Below are positions 44,844 through 54,316 of a DNA stretch of 64,000 nucleotides, one piece after another. The translations under genes and the position numbers were made by a program. The notes beneath the pieces were generated by a model, which saw only the letters and a program-made list of their open reading frames with translations, made no database searches and was not told the DNA's origin. How positions within the stretch are numbered: position 1 is the first letter of the stretch; the number at the start of each line of letters is the position of its first letter. The stretch is from Holophagales bacterium (GTDB lineage: Bacteria > Acidobacteriota > Thermoanaerobaculia > Multivoradales > JAGPDF01), in the NCBI GenBank assembly GCA_016699405.1, contig CP064972.1, positions 558,001 to 622,000 of the forward strand. Direction: 5' to 3'.

Positions 44844-46175
44844 CTACCGCCTCCCCGCCTCCCAGAGGTGCTCGCGCGTCTCGGCGACCAGCACGCCGGA
44901 GAGCGCGAGGAGCGAGACGAGGTTCGGCACTGCCATGAGGCCGTTGGCGATGTCGGCGAAGGTCCAGACCGCCGAGAGCGTCGCCACCGAGCCGACCATC
45001 ACCGCGATCACCCAGGCGACCCGGTAGGGGAGGATGGCGCCTTCGCCGAAGAGGTACTCGGCCGCCTTCTCGCCGTAGTACGACCAGCCGAGGATGGTGG
45101 AGAAGACGAAGGTCAGCAGGCCCACCGAGAGGACCGTCGGGCCGACCCACGGGATGTCGGAGAAGGCCGCCTTGGTGAGTGCGGCGCCCTTGAGGCCGTT
45201 CTGCCACTCGCCCGAGTTGACGAGGACCAGGCCGGTCATCGCGCAGACCACCACCGTGTCCCAGAAGGTGCCGGTCGAGGAGACGAGCGCCTGGCGCACC
45301 GGATTGGGAGTCTGCGCCGCGGCGGCGACGATCGGCGCCGAGCCGAGCCCCGACTCGTTGGAGAAGAGCCCGCGCGCGATGCCGTAGCGCATCGCCTCGC
45401 GGATCCCGGCGCCGAGGAAGCCGCCGACGGCGGCCTGCCCGGTGAAGGCGGAGGAGACGATGAGGCGGACGGTCGAGGGGAGCGTCTCCCAGTGCATGAA
45501 GAGCAGCACCAGGCACCCGAGGATGTAGAAACCGGCCATGAAGGGGACGAGCACTTCGCAAACCCGGGCGATCGAGCGGATGCCGCCGAGGATGACGACC
45601 GCGGTGAGCACGGTCATCGCGCCGCCGCTCCACCAGGGCGAGATCGCGAACGTCTCGTGCAGCAGCGAGGAGATCGAGTTGGCCTGCACCATGCAGCCGA
45701 TGCCGAAGGCGGCGACCGCGGTGAGCGCGGCGAAGATCACGCCGAGCCACTTCATCTTCAGGCCGCGCTCGAGCACGTACATCGGCCCGCCGGCCATCGT
45801 GCCGCGATGGGTGGTGATGCGGTACTTCACCGCGAGGACCGCCTCGGAGTACTTGGTGGCGATGCCGAAGACGCCGGTCAGCCACATCCAGAGCACCGCG
45901 CCGGGGCCGCCGGCGGCGATCGCCGTGGCGACGCCGACGATGTTGCCGGTGCCGATCGTCGCGGCGAGCGCCGTGGTCAGCGCCCCGAACTGCGAGACGT
46001 CGCCGGCTCCCTCCTTCTGCCGCGAGAAGGAGATGCGGATGGCGTGGAAGATGTAACGCTGCGGCAGCCGCAGCCGGAAGGTGAGGAAGATGTGCGTGCC
46101 GAAGAGCAGCGCCAGGAGCGGCACGCCCCAGACCCAGTCGCTCACGGTCGCGAGCACTCTCTCCAACGACTCCAT
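44844..46175 (-). CDS. AGCS-family sodium:alanine/glycine symporter
   Basis: 443 residues. Family signature: LAATIGTGNIVGVATAIAAGGPGAVLWMWLTGVFGIATKYSEAVLAVKYR, then GGPMYVLERGLKMKWLGVIFA and NESGLGSAPIVAAAAQTPNPVRQALVSSTGTFWDT. Ten or more hydrophobic helices. It imports alanine or glycine with sodium across the inner membrane. Divergent from the MopE-like gene at 46347. Confidence 0.95.
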   Translation of the reverse strand: MESLERVLATVSDWVWGVPLLALLFGTHIFLTFRLRLPQRYIFHAIRISFSRQKEGAGDVSQFGALTTALAATIGTGNIVGVATAIAAGGPGAVLWMWLTGVFGIATKYSEAVLAVKYRITTHRGTMAGGPMYVLERGLKMKWLGVIFAALTAVAAFGIGCMVQANSISSLLHETFAISPWWSGGAMTVLTAVVILGGIRSIARVCEVLVPFMAGFYILGCLVLLFMHWETLPSTVRLIVSSAFTGQAAVGGFLGAGIREAMRYGIARGLFSNESGLGSAPIVAAAAQTPNPVRQALVSSTGTFWDTVVVCAMTGLVLVNSGEWQNGLKGAALTKAAFSDIPWVGPTVLSVGLLTFVFSTILGWSYYGEKAAEYLFGEGAILPYRVAWVIAVMVGSVATLSAVWTFADIANGLMAVPNLVSLLALSGVLVAETREHLWEAGRR

Positions 46176-46346
46176 GCTTCACCTCCGGGCCGAGGGCGCC
46201 GAATCCGTGGTCCGTCCGAGGCGGCAAGATAGCAGCGATCGGGGGAAACCGGAGCGATCGGGTCGGTTGACGAGGGTTGCGGCGCGGCCTGCGTCCGTGG
46301 AGAATCGGTGCACTTCATCGCTGGAAAGTCCGTGGAGGAGAGGCCG

Positions 46347-48413
46347 ATGCCGAGCGATCGGACAAGGGCGTGTCGTTCCATCTCCTGTGGGCACACCGGT
46401 GCAGCGCGCTCCCGCCGCGCTGGGCGCGGCGCGCTCCTCGGCATGCTGCTCCTGGCGACGGGAGGGATCGGCCGGGCGGACGACACGACCGCGGGGCTGG
46501 GCCCGGAGAACCTTCTCTTCGCCGACGGCTTCGAGAGCGGCGTCTGCTCGTCCTGGGTGGGGGAGACCTGCCTCTGCCTCGGCGGCAACGAGCCCGCGCT
46601 CTGGCACGCCGACGTCGACAGCGACCTGTTCGGCAATCCGTTCGCGCCGCGCCTCGGCTGTGCGCAGCCGTCCGGGTACGTGGTCGACGACACCGATTGC
46701 GACGACCAGGACGCCGACGTCCATCCCGGCGCGCCCGAGCTCTGCAACGGCGGCGACGACGACTGCGACCTCGTGATCGACGACAACGCGATCGACGCCC
46801 TGACCTGGTACCGCGACTTCGACAACGACAGTTACGGGGACATGGCACAGACGACGCTCGCCTGCACCCAGCCGGCGGGCTACGTCGCCAACGCGCTCGA
46901 CTGCAACGACGCCAGCGCGGCGATCCACCCCGGGGCGGTCGACGATCCCGACGCGGGCTTCGTCGACGCCGACTGCGACGGGATCGACGGCACGAAGGCG
47001 CGGGCCGCCTTCGTCGCCCCCGGGGGGATCGACGACGGGCAGTGCGAGATGAACGCGCCCTGCGCGACGATCGCGCACGCCCTCGGCGTGGTGGCGGCCG
47101 ACCCGGCGCGCGACCACCTCTACCTGCGCGCCGGCCTCTACGCCGGGGCGTTCGACCTGCCGACCGGCGTCGGCGTCTGGGGCGGCTACGACGCCGGCTG
47201 GGTGCGCGCCGATCGCAACACACCCGGGCACTTGGTGCGCGTCATCGGCGGATTCCACGGCGCCACCATGCTCTACCTCGCGGTGCGGGCATCGGGCGTG
47301 ACCGTCCAGATGGCCGACCTCCAGCTGGAAGGTCCCAACGCCGTGGGCACGGCGAACGGCACCGCCGGACGCAGCAGCCACGTGGTGTTCGCCCAGAACG
47401 CCGCGGTGACGCTGCGCCGGATCACCTTCATCCAGGGCGACGGCGCCGCGGGCGCCGTCGGCAGCGTCGGCACGGCGGCGAGCCCGACCCCGGCCGGTGT
47501 CGGTGGAGGCGGCGAGAACGGACTGGAGCAGACCTTCATCTGCAACACCTACCGGCCCGCCGGAGGGCCGGGCGCCACGAATCCGAGCTGTTCGGGCGCG
47601 ACCGGCGGCGGCGCCGGCGGCCGTGGCGGCAGCATGGACACGTCGTGCGGCGGGATCGGTGGGACGTGTGACGACTGCGATCCGACGCCGGGGCTCCATG
47701 GCGCTAACAGCGCCGACGGCGCGACCGGCGGCGGCGCCGGCGGCGGCATCTGCGCCTCCCTCGCCCCGGATCACGGCGACCCCGGGCTGGCGTTCAACGG
47801 TCCTGGCGGAACCGGGGCGGCGCTCGGCGGCTCCTTCGTCGCCGGTGTCTGGGTCGGCAACGGCGGCGGCGCCGGTGGCCTCGGGCTTCATGGCAATGGG
47901 GGCGGTGGCGGGGGTGGAGCCGGAGGTTGCGACACGGACACCGACGACCGCGGACCGGGAGGCGGTGGCGGTGGCGCGGGCGGCTGCCGGGCGCCGCAGG
48001 CCGGCGGCGGTGGCGGCGGCGGTGGCGGAAGCTTCGGGATCGTCGCCGTGGGCGGCTCGGTGATCGTCACCGAGAGCTCGTTCACTCGCGGCGCAGGCGG
48101 GAGTGGCGGCGCCGGAGGCGCGGGCGGGGCCGGGCAGCCGGGCGGCGGTGGCGGGCCGGGCGGTCTGGCGAGCCCGGACACCCTCGCCGGCGCTCCGGGC
48201 GGCGCAGGCGGACGCGGCGGCCACTCCGGCGGCGGCGGGGGCGGAGCCGGCGGTCGGGTCTGCGGCATCCTGACCACCGCGGGCGCCGCGCTCACGCAGA
48301 GCGCGAACACCTTCGTCGGAGGCAGCGGCGGCGCAGCCGGCCCGGGTGGCAGCTCGCCGGGACTGGCCGGCCAGCCCGGTGCCGTCGGGACGGTCGCGGC
48401 GACCTGCAACTGA
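46347..48413 (+). CDS. Secreted MopE-motif protein with glycine-rich C-terminal half
   Basis: 688 residues; ATG at 46347 with GGAGGAG 8 nt upstream. Signal region GALLGMLLLATGGIGRADD. Right after it comes LLFADGFESGVCSSW (residues 57-71): the DGFESG motif at the N-terminus instead of the C-terminus. Then two to three MopE/Stigma1 metal-binding repeats: DTDCDDQDADVHPGAPELCNGGDDDCD, DNDSYGD, DCNDASAAIHPGA...VDADCDGIDG. Residues about 220-400 read as a parallel beta-helix. The last 290 residues are Gly/Ala rich (GGGGGGGAGG type) with several CxxC-like Cys. Probably an extracellular, calcium-binding fibrous protein. Confidence 0.88.
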   Translation: MPSDRTRACRSISCGHTGAARSRRAGRGALLGMLLLATGGIGRADDTTAGLGPENLLFADGFESGVCSSWVGETCLCLGGNEPALWHADVDSDLFGNPFAPRLGCAQPSGYVVDDTDCDDQDADVHPGAPELCNGGDDDCDLVIDDNAIDALTWYRDFDNDSYGDMAQTTLACTQPAGYVANALDCNDASAAIHPGAVDDPDAGFVDADCDGIDGTKARAAFVAPGGIDDGQCEMNAPCATIAHALGVVAADPARDHLYLRAGLYAGAFDLPTGVGVWGGYDAGWVRADRNTPGHLVRVIGGFHGATMLYLAVRASGVTVQMADLQLEGPNAVGTANGTAGRSSHVVFAQNAAVTLRRITFIQGDGAAGAVGSVGTAASPTPAGVGGGGENGLEQTFICNTYRPAGGPGATNPSCSGATGGGAGGRGGSMDTSCGGIGGTCDDCDPTPGLHGANSADGATGGGAGGGICASLAPDHGDPGLAFNGPGGTGAALGGSFVAGVWVGNGGGAGGLGLHGNGGGGGGGAGGCDTDTDDRGPGGGGGGAGGCRAPQAGGGGGGGGGSFGIVAVGGSVIVTESSFTRGAGGSGGAGGAGGAGQPGGGGGPGGLASPDTLAGAPGGAGGRGGHSGGGGGGAGGRVCGILTTAGAALTQSANTFVGGSGGAAGPGGSSPGLAGQPGAVGTVAATCN

Positions 48414-48474
48414 CCGCGCCGCTCCTCGCGCGGCCGGGCCTGCCGCCGGTGCGCGAGCGTCCCGTGGTCGCGCT

Positions 48475-49746
48475 TCAGTTGCAGGGCAACGCGGCGACGT
48501 CCTGCAGCGGTTCGGCCGGGGTTCGGTCGGGGTTGCTGTAGGTGCGCGTCGCCCCGTTCTGCGTGTCGACCACGGTCAGCACGAAGCCGACGTTGGTCCC
48601 CGCCGAGAAGTAGACCCAGCGGTAGCCGTCGAGCCCGCAGCCGTTGAGCACCTTGACCAGCAGCTCGGGGTTGTCGGCGCCGAAGAACCAGAAGAGTCCG
48701 CCCTTGGTCACGCCCAGGCTGTCGAGTCGGATGGCGCGCCCCGCCCCGGAGATCCCGCCACCCTGGGTCGTGCTGAAATTGACGCGGACGCGGTAGCGGC
48801 CGTCGATGCAGAGGGTGGTGGCGTCGGGGGTGCAGGTTGCGGTGGCCGGGCAGACGCCTCCGGGCTGGGCGGGGAGGGAGACGACCGGCGGCAGGCTCGT
48901 GCAGAACCGCCGACGGAAGCTCGACACCGCGCCCGCATGCCAGTTGACGGTCTCCTGCCGCTCCGGCTGAGCCAGACAGGCGAAGCCGACGTTGATGCCG
49001 CCGTCGAGCCAGAGGCGATTGAGCTGGTACTGGATTCCGTACGGCGACGGATTCGCCTCCTGGTACTGCTGGTCGCAGCCGCCGTTGATCCCGCAGCAGG
49101 AGACGTGGGGGAAGCCGTCGACGTGGCGCGCCTCGTGGGCGTAGAGGTCGATGTTGCCGGCGATCCCCCGCCAGGACTTGTCGAACATCCGGTTGAAGTC
49201 GTCCTGCGTGCCGACGACCATGAAGAGACGGCTGCCGTAGGTCGTGCAGCAGTAGGCGCCGCTCCCGTCGCGGATGTCGATGCCGCCGATCTTCGACTTC
49301 ACCCATTGGTAGAGGGTGCCCGGGGTCCAGGGCAGGTGACCGGAGAGCCCGCGGTCCATGTAGTACATGACCCGGAGTCCCTGCAGCACGATGAGCGGGT
49401 CGCTGTACTCGACCGCGGTCATCGCCGAGACGGGCTCGGAGCAGGAGACCGAGCCCACCAGGAAGCCGTTGCGGCGGATCTCGAAATCGCTGCGGATCTG
49501 TCCGTAGGCGGGATCCAGGGTGGGGCAGTGGCTGAGGAAGGCACCGATGTCGGGGATCATCCCCACCGCCGTGGGCAGCTCCGGCTCGAGGGCGAGGTCC
49601 TCGGGTGCGCGGTCGAGACCGTGCTCCGCCCAGGGCGGCGGCTCGCTCGCGTTCCAGATCGGCGGCGTCTCGCCGCGGCTCGCGGTCCAGCCGGCCGCGA
49701 TCGTCGCGGCGCCGAGCAGTGCGGCCGTGGTCAGGGTTCTCGACAC
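48475..49746 (-). CDS. Secreted putative metzincin-type protein with FWFF domain
   Basis: 423 residues. Signal peptide TLTTAALLGAATIAAGWTASRG. Residues 204-214 read HEARHVDGFPH, exactly HExxHxxGxxH, the metzincin zinc motif with Glu205 as catalytic base. It is surrounded by many Cys (YCCTTYG, VSCCGINGGC) suggesting disulfides. The C-terminal 119 residues (TTLCIDGRYRVRVNF, GLFWFFGADNPELLVKVLN, WVYFSAGTNVGFVLTVVDTQ) are homologous to the last domain of the propeller protein at 29185. No Met-turn can be assigned with certainty. I do not recognise a named peptidase family; a secreted protease is inferred. Confidence 0.85.
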   Translation of the reverse strand: MSRTLTTAALLGAATIAAGWTASRGETPPIWNASEPPPWAEHGLDRAPEDLALEPELPTAVGMIPDIGAFLSHCPTLDPAYGQIRSDFEIRRNGFLVGSVSCSEPVSAMTAVEYSDPLIVLQGLRVMYYMDRGLSGHLPWTPGTLYQWVKSKIGGIDIRDGSGAYCCTTYGSRLFMVVGTQDDFNRMFDKSWRGIAGNIDLYAHEARHVDGFPHVSCCGINGGCDQQYQEANPSPYGIQYQLNRLWLDGGINVGFACLAQPERQETVNWHAGAVSSFRRRFCTSLPPVVSLPAQPGGVCPATATCTPDATTLCIDGRYRVRVNFSTTQGGGISGAGRAIRLDSLGVTKGGLFWFFGADNPELLVKVLNGCGLDGYRWVYFSAGTNVGFVLTVVDTQNGATRTYSNPDRTPAEPLQDVAALPCN

Positions 49747-49932
49747 GATCCACCTCCGTCGAAAGCGGTCGCCGGCGCGATCGGAGTCGGCGCTGGATCG
49801 CCGGGCCGGGCCCGCGTGACGCCGGTCACCCGCTGCCGGGAGCGGCTTTGTTCGCTGCCGTGAAAGACCCGTCCAGCATGGACCCGGCCGTCGCGCAACG
49901 CCCCGCCCCGTCGGGCGGGACCGACGGAATCC

Positions 49933-50422
49933 TCACGGCTCGCCGGTCGAGGGCGTCGCGCAGGGGCAGAGCGGCGAGGCGAGGGTCCACGTGTCGTGGC
50001 TGCTCCTGAGCGACGAGCCAGGAGAGACCGCGACGAGGAGGTCCACCGGCGCCGGGACGTCGGGGTCGGGCTCGCCTTCGGCCCCGCCGCGCGCCACGCG
50101 ATAGGAGAGCTCCTCGACTGGGTGTCCGGTCGCGGACGCAGCTTCGTCGGCGTCGTGCGCGCGGGGCCGGCGAGGCGGAGGTCGGCGCCGTCGCGGGTCA
50201 TCGTCCAGCCCTCCGGCGGGCACCGGAGAGGACGATCTCGTCGAATTCCGCTCCCTCGACGGCGATCACGAGGCGGCCACCGTCGACGACGCCGAGGAGC
50301 TGCTCGAGGATGACGTCGACGTCGGGAATCGGGTCCCCGCCGCGCCCCGGTGCCGCCTGGCCGAGCAGCGTGAGCAGCGCGACGAGAGCAGCGCGACGCG
50401 GAACGACGGCACCTCGGCGCAT
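49933..50422 (-). pseudogene. Frameshifted gene for a small secreted protein
   Basis: One product is spread over three frames. The ATG at 50422 (GGAGG 7 nt upstream) opens a signal peptide, LVALLTLLGQAAPGRGG, and the segment DVDVILEQLLGVVDGGRLVIAVEGAEFDEIVLSG, then hits TGA at 50200. The next frame continues sensibly with CPPEGWTMTRDGADLRLAGPARTTPTKLR, and a third with HPVEELSYRVARGG...APVDLLVAVSPGSSL...PLCPCATPSTGEP to a stop at 49933. Shifts fall near 50240-50200 and 50170-50110, both in the same direction. Either a real pseudogene or assembly indels in a GC-rich stretch. Product unrecognised. Confidence 0.7.
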
Positions 50423-50553
50423 GGCGCGACCTCCAGGGACACGTCCGGGGAGAAGTGCCGGCATGAGAGCGCCGAGCGCACGGTGACTCAAGCTGCGGTC
50501 CCTGCCCGGCCTGGCGTTCGCACCGCTCGCGGGATGGCGGTGCGATTCCAGGC

Positions 50554-50559
50554 TAGACT
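50554..50559 (+). promoter_or_regulatory. -10-like TAGACT before the ECF sigma gene
   Basis: Sixteen nucleotides before the ATG at 50576; a short leader with CTCCT but no real Shine-Dalgarno. Confidence 0.4.
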
Positions 50560-50575
50560 CCGGGCGGCTCCTCCT

Positions 50576-51157
50576 ATGCCGCAGCCCGCGCTGACCGCGC
50601 TTCTCGACCGCGCCTCCGACGGCGACCGCGACGCCTTCGACCAGGTCGTCACCCTGGTCTACGAGGAGTTGCGGCGGATCGCCCGCGGACAGCGGCATCG
50701 CGTCATGCCCGGCTCGACGCTCGAGACCACCGCACTGGTGCACGAGGCCTGGATGAGGCTGGCGGACGCGACGACTCCGGAGTTCGAGAGCGGGGGGCAT
50801 TTCCTCGCCGTGGCGGCGAGGGCGATGCGCTTCGTGCTGATCGATCACGCCCGTAGCCGGGCGCGCGTCAAGCGCGGCGGCGAGGTCGAGATCGGCGCGC
50901 TCGACGCGGCGACGCCGGCCTATGCCGGCGAGCCCGAAGCGCTGCTCGACCTCGAGCGCGCCCTGACGCGGCTCGAGGCGCTGGAGCCCCGCCTTGCCCG
51001 CGTCGTGGAGTGCCGCCATTTTCTGGGCCTCGGAGAGAAGGAGACCGCTGCCGCGCTGGGCGTTTCGCTGCGCACGGTGCAGCGGGACTGGGAGGCGGCC
51101 CGGCGCTTCGTGGCGCGCGAGCTGCGGCCCGCGGTCGATTCCGGCGGACCGGCATGA
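50576..51157 (+). CDS. ECF sigma factor (planctomycete/acidobacterial type)
   Basis: 193 residues. Region 2: ALLDRASDGDRDAFDQVVTLVYEELRRIARGQRHR...TTALVHEAWMRLA and HFLAVAARAMRFVLIDHAR; region 4: LEPRLARVVECRHFLGLGEKETAAALGVSLRTVQRDWEAARRFVARELR. The short form with VIDHARxRxxxKRGG between regions is the group named TIGR02999 in annotation. No anti-sigma gene adjoins; instead the start of a Ser/Thr kinase gene overlaps its stop (ATGA). Its activity may be coupled to kinase signalling, as known for ECF sigmas of this kind. Start at 50576 chosen because the preceding in-frame residues are Arg rich and unlike the family. Confidence 0.92.
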   Translation: MPQPALTALLDRASDGDRDAFDQVVTLVYEELRRIARGQRHRVMPGSTLETTALVHEAWMRLADATTPEFESGGHFLAVAARAMRFVLIDHARSRARVKRGGEVEIGALDAATPAYAGEPEALLDLERALTRLEALEPRLARVVECRHFLGLGEKETAAALGVSLRTVQRDWEAARRFVARELRPAVDSGGPA

Positions 51158-54100
51158 GCCGCGCGGCCGGGCAGGTTCTCGCCGAGGTGTTGCACCGCGC
51201 GGCCGAGCTCGAGCCTGCCGAGCGTCGGGCGTTCCTCGACCGCACCGCCGGGGACGAGCCGCGACTGCACGCCGAGCTCGAGGCCCTGCTGGCCGAGCCC
51301 GCGACCTCGGACGCGGGCCTGCTCGGCACCGGGGGCGCTCTCGGAGAGGAGTTCCTGCGCCAGCTCGCCGCGCGGATCGAGGGGGATCGCGGGATCGCCC
51401 TGGTCGGCCGGCAGGTCGGCGCGATCCGCCTCGACGCGGTGATTGGGGAAGGCGGGATGGGCACCGTCTACCGCGGTTTCGACACCCGGCTCGAGCGGGC
51501 GGTGGCGGTCAAGGCGGTGCGGTTTCCCACCGCCGACAGCACGGCCCGCTTTCGCCACGAGGCGCGGCTCCTCGGCGGCACCGAGCACCCCTCGATCTGC
51601 CGCGTCTACGAGCTCGTCGAGGCGCCGGAGTGCGACTTCCTGATCCTCGAGCTGATCGACGGCGTGCCGCTCGGGCGCTGGGCCGCGGCGGGACGCGACC
51701 TCGCCTCCCGCCTGCGCGTCGTCGAGGAGATCGCCGCGGCGCTCGCCTTCGCGCACGGCCGTGGCATCGTCCATCGCGATCTGAAGCCCGACAACATCCT
51801 CGTCACCCCGGCCGGCGGCGTGAAGATCCTCGACTTCGGCATCGCCACGCTGGCGCCGCAGAGTGCCGCCGGCAGCTCGACCGGGGCGTCGGCCCCCGGC
51901 GAGAGCGCGAGCACCCGACCGATCGTCGGCACGCTCACCTACATGAGCCCCGAACAGGCGCGGGGCGAGGTCGTGGGGCCGGCCAGCGATCTCTTCTCCC
52001 TCGGCCTGATCCTCCAGGAGCTGCTCGTCGGACGGCCCGCCTACCCGCGGGACCTTGCCTACGGGGAGCTGCTCGCCCGGGTGCAGCGCGGCGAGACCGA
52101 CGCTCCTCTGGCCCTCGGTCGCGAGCCGCGGGAGCTCCTCGCGAGCCTCCAGAGCACGATCGCGTCGCGTCGGCCGAGCGCAGAGGAGGCCGTCTCGCGG
52201 CTCCGCGAGCTGCGCGCGGTGCCGCAACGGCGACGGCGCCGCCGGGCGCTCGCGGCACTCGCCAGCGCCGCGGCGGTCCTGGTGCTCGCCGCGATCTCCC
52301 TGGTGGTCCGCGAGCGTCTCGCCAGCGCCCGCGCGGCAGCCGAGACCCAGCAACTCATCCGGCAGGCCGAGGAGATCGGCTGGCGCATGGCGATCGAGGA
52401 GCTCGGCCCGCGGCGCAACCTGGCCCCGGTGCGCGAACAGCTCGGACGCCAGGTCGACGAGCTCGGTCGGCAGATTCCACGGCTCTCCGCGGTGGCACGT
52501 CCGATCGCCGACCTCGCCGTCGGTCGCGCCGCCTTCGCGCTCGGCGATCTCGACCGGGCTCGCCGGCACCTCGACGCCGCCTGGGATGCCGGGCAGCGCG
52601 ACGGCGCGCTCGCCTGGTCGCGGGGTCTCGTCTACGGCCAGCTCTTCGCCGAGGCGCGGGAGCGCGAACGCCTGGTCGCGGGCCGCGCCGCGGGACCTTC
52701 GCCGGCCACCGAGCAGCTGCGGCAGGAGAGCCTGGCGATGCTCGCCGCGGCCGGGGATGCCTCCGAGCGCGACCAGATCGAGTCGCTGCTGGCGACCTAC
52801 GAGGGCCGCGTCGACGACGGGCTCGCCGCGGTGGGCCGGTTGCTGGCGTCCCGTCCGACGGTCTGGCCGGCCCACCTGACCGCCGCCCGGCTCCATCGCG
52901 CGGCCGCGACCGATCTCGACCGCCAGGGCGACTACGCCGGCGCCGCCAAGCGCTATACGGCCGCGCGCCTGGCCGCGAACGCGGCGGTGGAGATCGCACG
53001 CAGCAGTCCGGCGGGCTGGCTCGAGCTCTGCCGTGCCGCCTTCGAAGAGGCCCTCGTCGAGCAGCGCACGCTCTACCGCGGAGCCTCCCCGGCTGCCGGG
53101 GTCGCGCGCGCGGCCTGTGAGGGCGCGGCGGAGGTGGCCCCCTGGTCGAGCCGGGCCGCCGCCTTGCGGGCGGCGGTCGTGCTGCTCGAGATGCAACACC
53201 AGAGCGATCTGACGGTGGTCGACGCGGTCGCGCGGCGCGCCGTCGCCGAGCTGAGCGGCCTGCTCGAGCGCGATCCCGCCGACTCCACGGCGAGGAGCTT
53301 CCGGGCCGCCGTGCGCCAGACGGCCGTCGAGCGCCGCCTCGAGGCGGGCGGCGACACGGAGCATCTCCCGGGACTGCTCGAGGACCGGCGACGGCTCGCC
53401 GCGGACGAGCCCGGCAGCCCGGTGGCCTGGGCGCGATACTGCCAGGCGCTCGGCATCGCCGCGGGGACCGCCGTCTCCCGCGGGGCGCCCGATCGCGAGG
53501 CGCAGATCGTCGCCCTGGTCGAGGCGTTGCGTGAGGGCGGCCAGCGCTTCCCGGACCACGTCTACTTCCAGCTCGAACAACCGCTCTTCGCTTCGATCCT
53601 GTTGGCGATGGAGCGCCTGGACGCGGGCGGAGACTGCGAGACGCCGTTCGCCGAGGCGGCTGCGCACCAGCCCCGGGCGCTCGCCGCCACCGAGCCCTCG
53701 CTGCCGCGCAACGTCGCTCTGGCGCTCGACGGCCTCACGCAGTGCCGCCTGCGGGACGGTCGGCCGGTCGGCGAGAGCGCGCGCGATGCGCTGCGGGTGG
53801 CGGCGCGGACCCTCGAGCTCGCCCCGGAGTGGGCGAGCTCCCACTTCGGCCTCGGCTGGTCGCTGCTGCGAGCCGCCGAGGTCGATCGCGCCGCGGGCCG
53901 CTCTCCGCTCGATCACCTCGCGGCCGCCGAGCGGGCCTACGCCCGCGGCTTCGAGCTCGAGGCCAGCCGGATCGCCGGCTGGCCCGAACTGGCGGAAGGG
54001 TGGGCGATCGAGGCGGGGTGGCGCCTGGACCGCGGGGAGTCGCCCGATGCGGCGCTGGCACGCGCCCGAAGAACGCTCGCGCGCGGTCTCCCCGTCCTCG

Positions 54101-54306
54101 AAGGGACACGCGAGGCCGCGCGCGCCCGGGCTCTTCTCGCGGCGCTAGAGGCCCGCGACCGTGTGCGGCGGGGCGAGGCAGTCGATCGCGCTCTCGCCCC
54201 CGCGCGCCTGGCGCTCGAGGCGGCCCGCGAGGCCGGCCTCGGCGCCGGCGGGGCCCGCGCCATCGAGCGCGAGCTCGCGCTGGCGCGGGCGCCTGCGGCT
54301 CGGTGA
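51154..54306 (+). CDS. Membrane Ser/Thr protein kinase with TPR-like sensor half
   Basis: 1050 residues. Residues 1-85 are helical. The kinase domain follows: glycine loop GEGGMGTVYRGF (from 98), VAVKAVRF lysine, HRDLKPDN (from 207), DFG (227), and GTLTYMSPEQARG activation segment. All catalytic residues are intact, so it should be active. A single membrane helix (ALASAAAVLVLAAISLVV) lies around 360-385. Residues 390-1050 are all-helical TPR-like repeats outside the membrane, probably periplasmic. Translationally coupled to the ECF sigma gene, so phosphorylation of the sigma or a partner is the natural hypothesis. Confidence 0.93.
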   Translation: MSRAAGQVLAEVLHRAAELEPAERRAFLDRTAGDEPRLHAELEALLAEPATSDAGLLGTGGALGEEFLRQLAARIEGDRGIALVGRQVGAIRLDAVIGEGGMGTVYRGFDTRLERAVAVKAVRFPTADSTARFRHEARLLGGTEHPSICRVYELVEAPECDFLILELIDGVPLGRWAAAGRDLASRLRVVEEIAAALAFAHGRGIVHRDLKPDNILVTPAGGVKILDFGIATLAPQSAAGSSTGASAPGESASTRPIVGTLTYMSPEQARGEVVGPASDLFSLGLILQELLVGRPAYPRDLAYGELLARVQRGETDAPLALGREPRELLASLQSTIASRRPSAEEAVSRLRELRAVPQRRRRRRALAALASAAAVLVLAAISLVVRERLASARAAAETQQLIRQAEEIGWRMAIEELGPRRNLAPVREQLGRQVDELGRQIPRLSAVARPIADLAVGRAAFALGDLDRARRHLDAAWDAGQRDGALAWSRGLVYGQLFAEARERERLVAGRAAGPSPATEQLRQESLAMLAAAGDASERDQIESLLATYEGRVDDGLAAVGRLLASRPTVWPAHLTAARLHRAAATDLDRQGDYAGAAKRYTAARLAANAAVEIARSSPAGWLELCRAAFEEALVEQRTLYRGASPAAGVARAACEGAAEVAPWSSRAAALRAAVVLLEMQHQSDLTVVDAVARRAVAELSGLLERDPADSTARSFRAAVRQTAVERRLEAGGDTEHLPGLLEDRRRLAADEPGSPVAWARYCQALGIAAGTAVSRGAPDREAQIVALVEALREGGQRFPDHVYFQLEQPLFASILLAMERLDAGGDCETPFAEAAAHQPRALAATEPSLPRNVALALDGLTQCRLRDGRPVGESARDALRVAARTLELAPEWASSHFGLGWSLLRAAEVDRAAGRSPLDHLAAAERAYARGFELEASRIAGWPELAEGWAIEAGWRLDRGESPDAALARARRTLARGLPVLEGTREAARARALLAALEARDRVRRGEAVDRALAPARLALEAAREAGLGAGGARAIERELALARAPAAR

Positions 54307-54316
54307 GCCGGGCAGG

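Noticed and set aside
47860..48400. Repetitive GGCGGC-rich DNA that could be taken for a CRISPR or satellite array
   Set aside because: It is in-frame Gly/Ala codons of the 46347 protein with no regular spacers.
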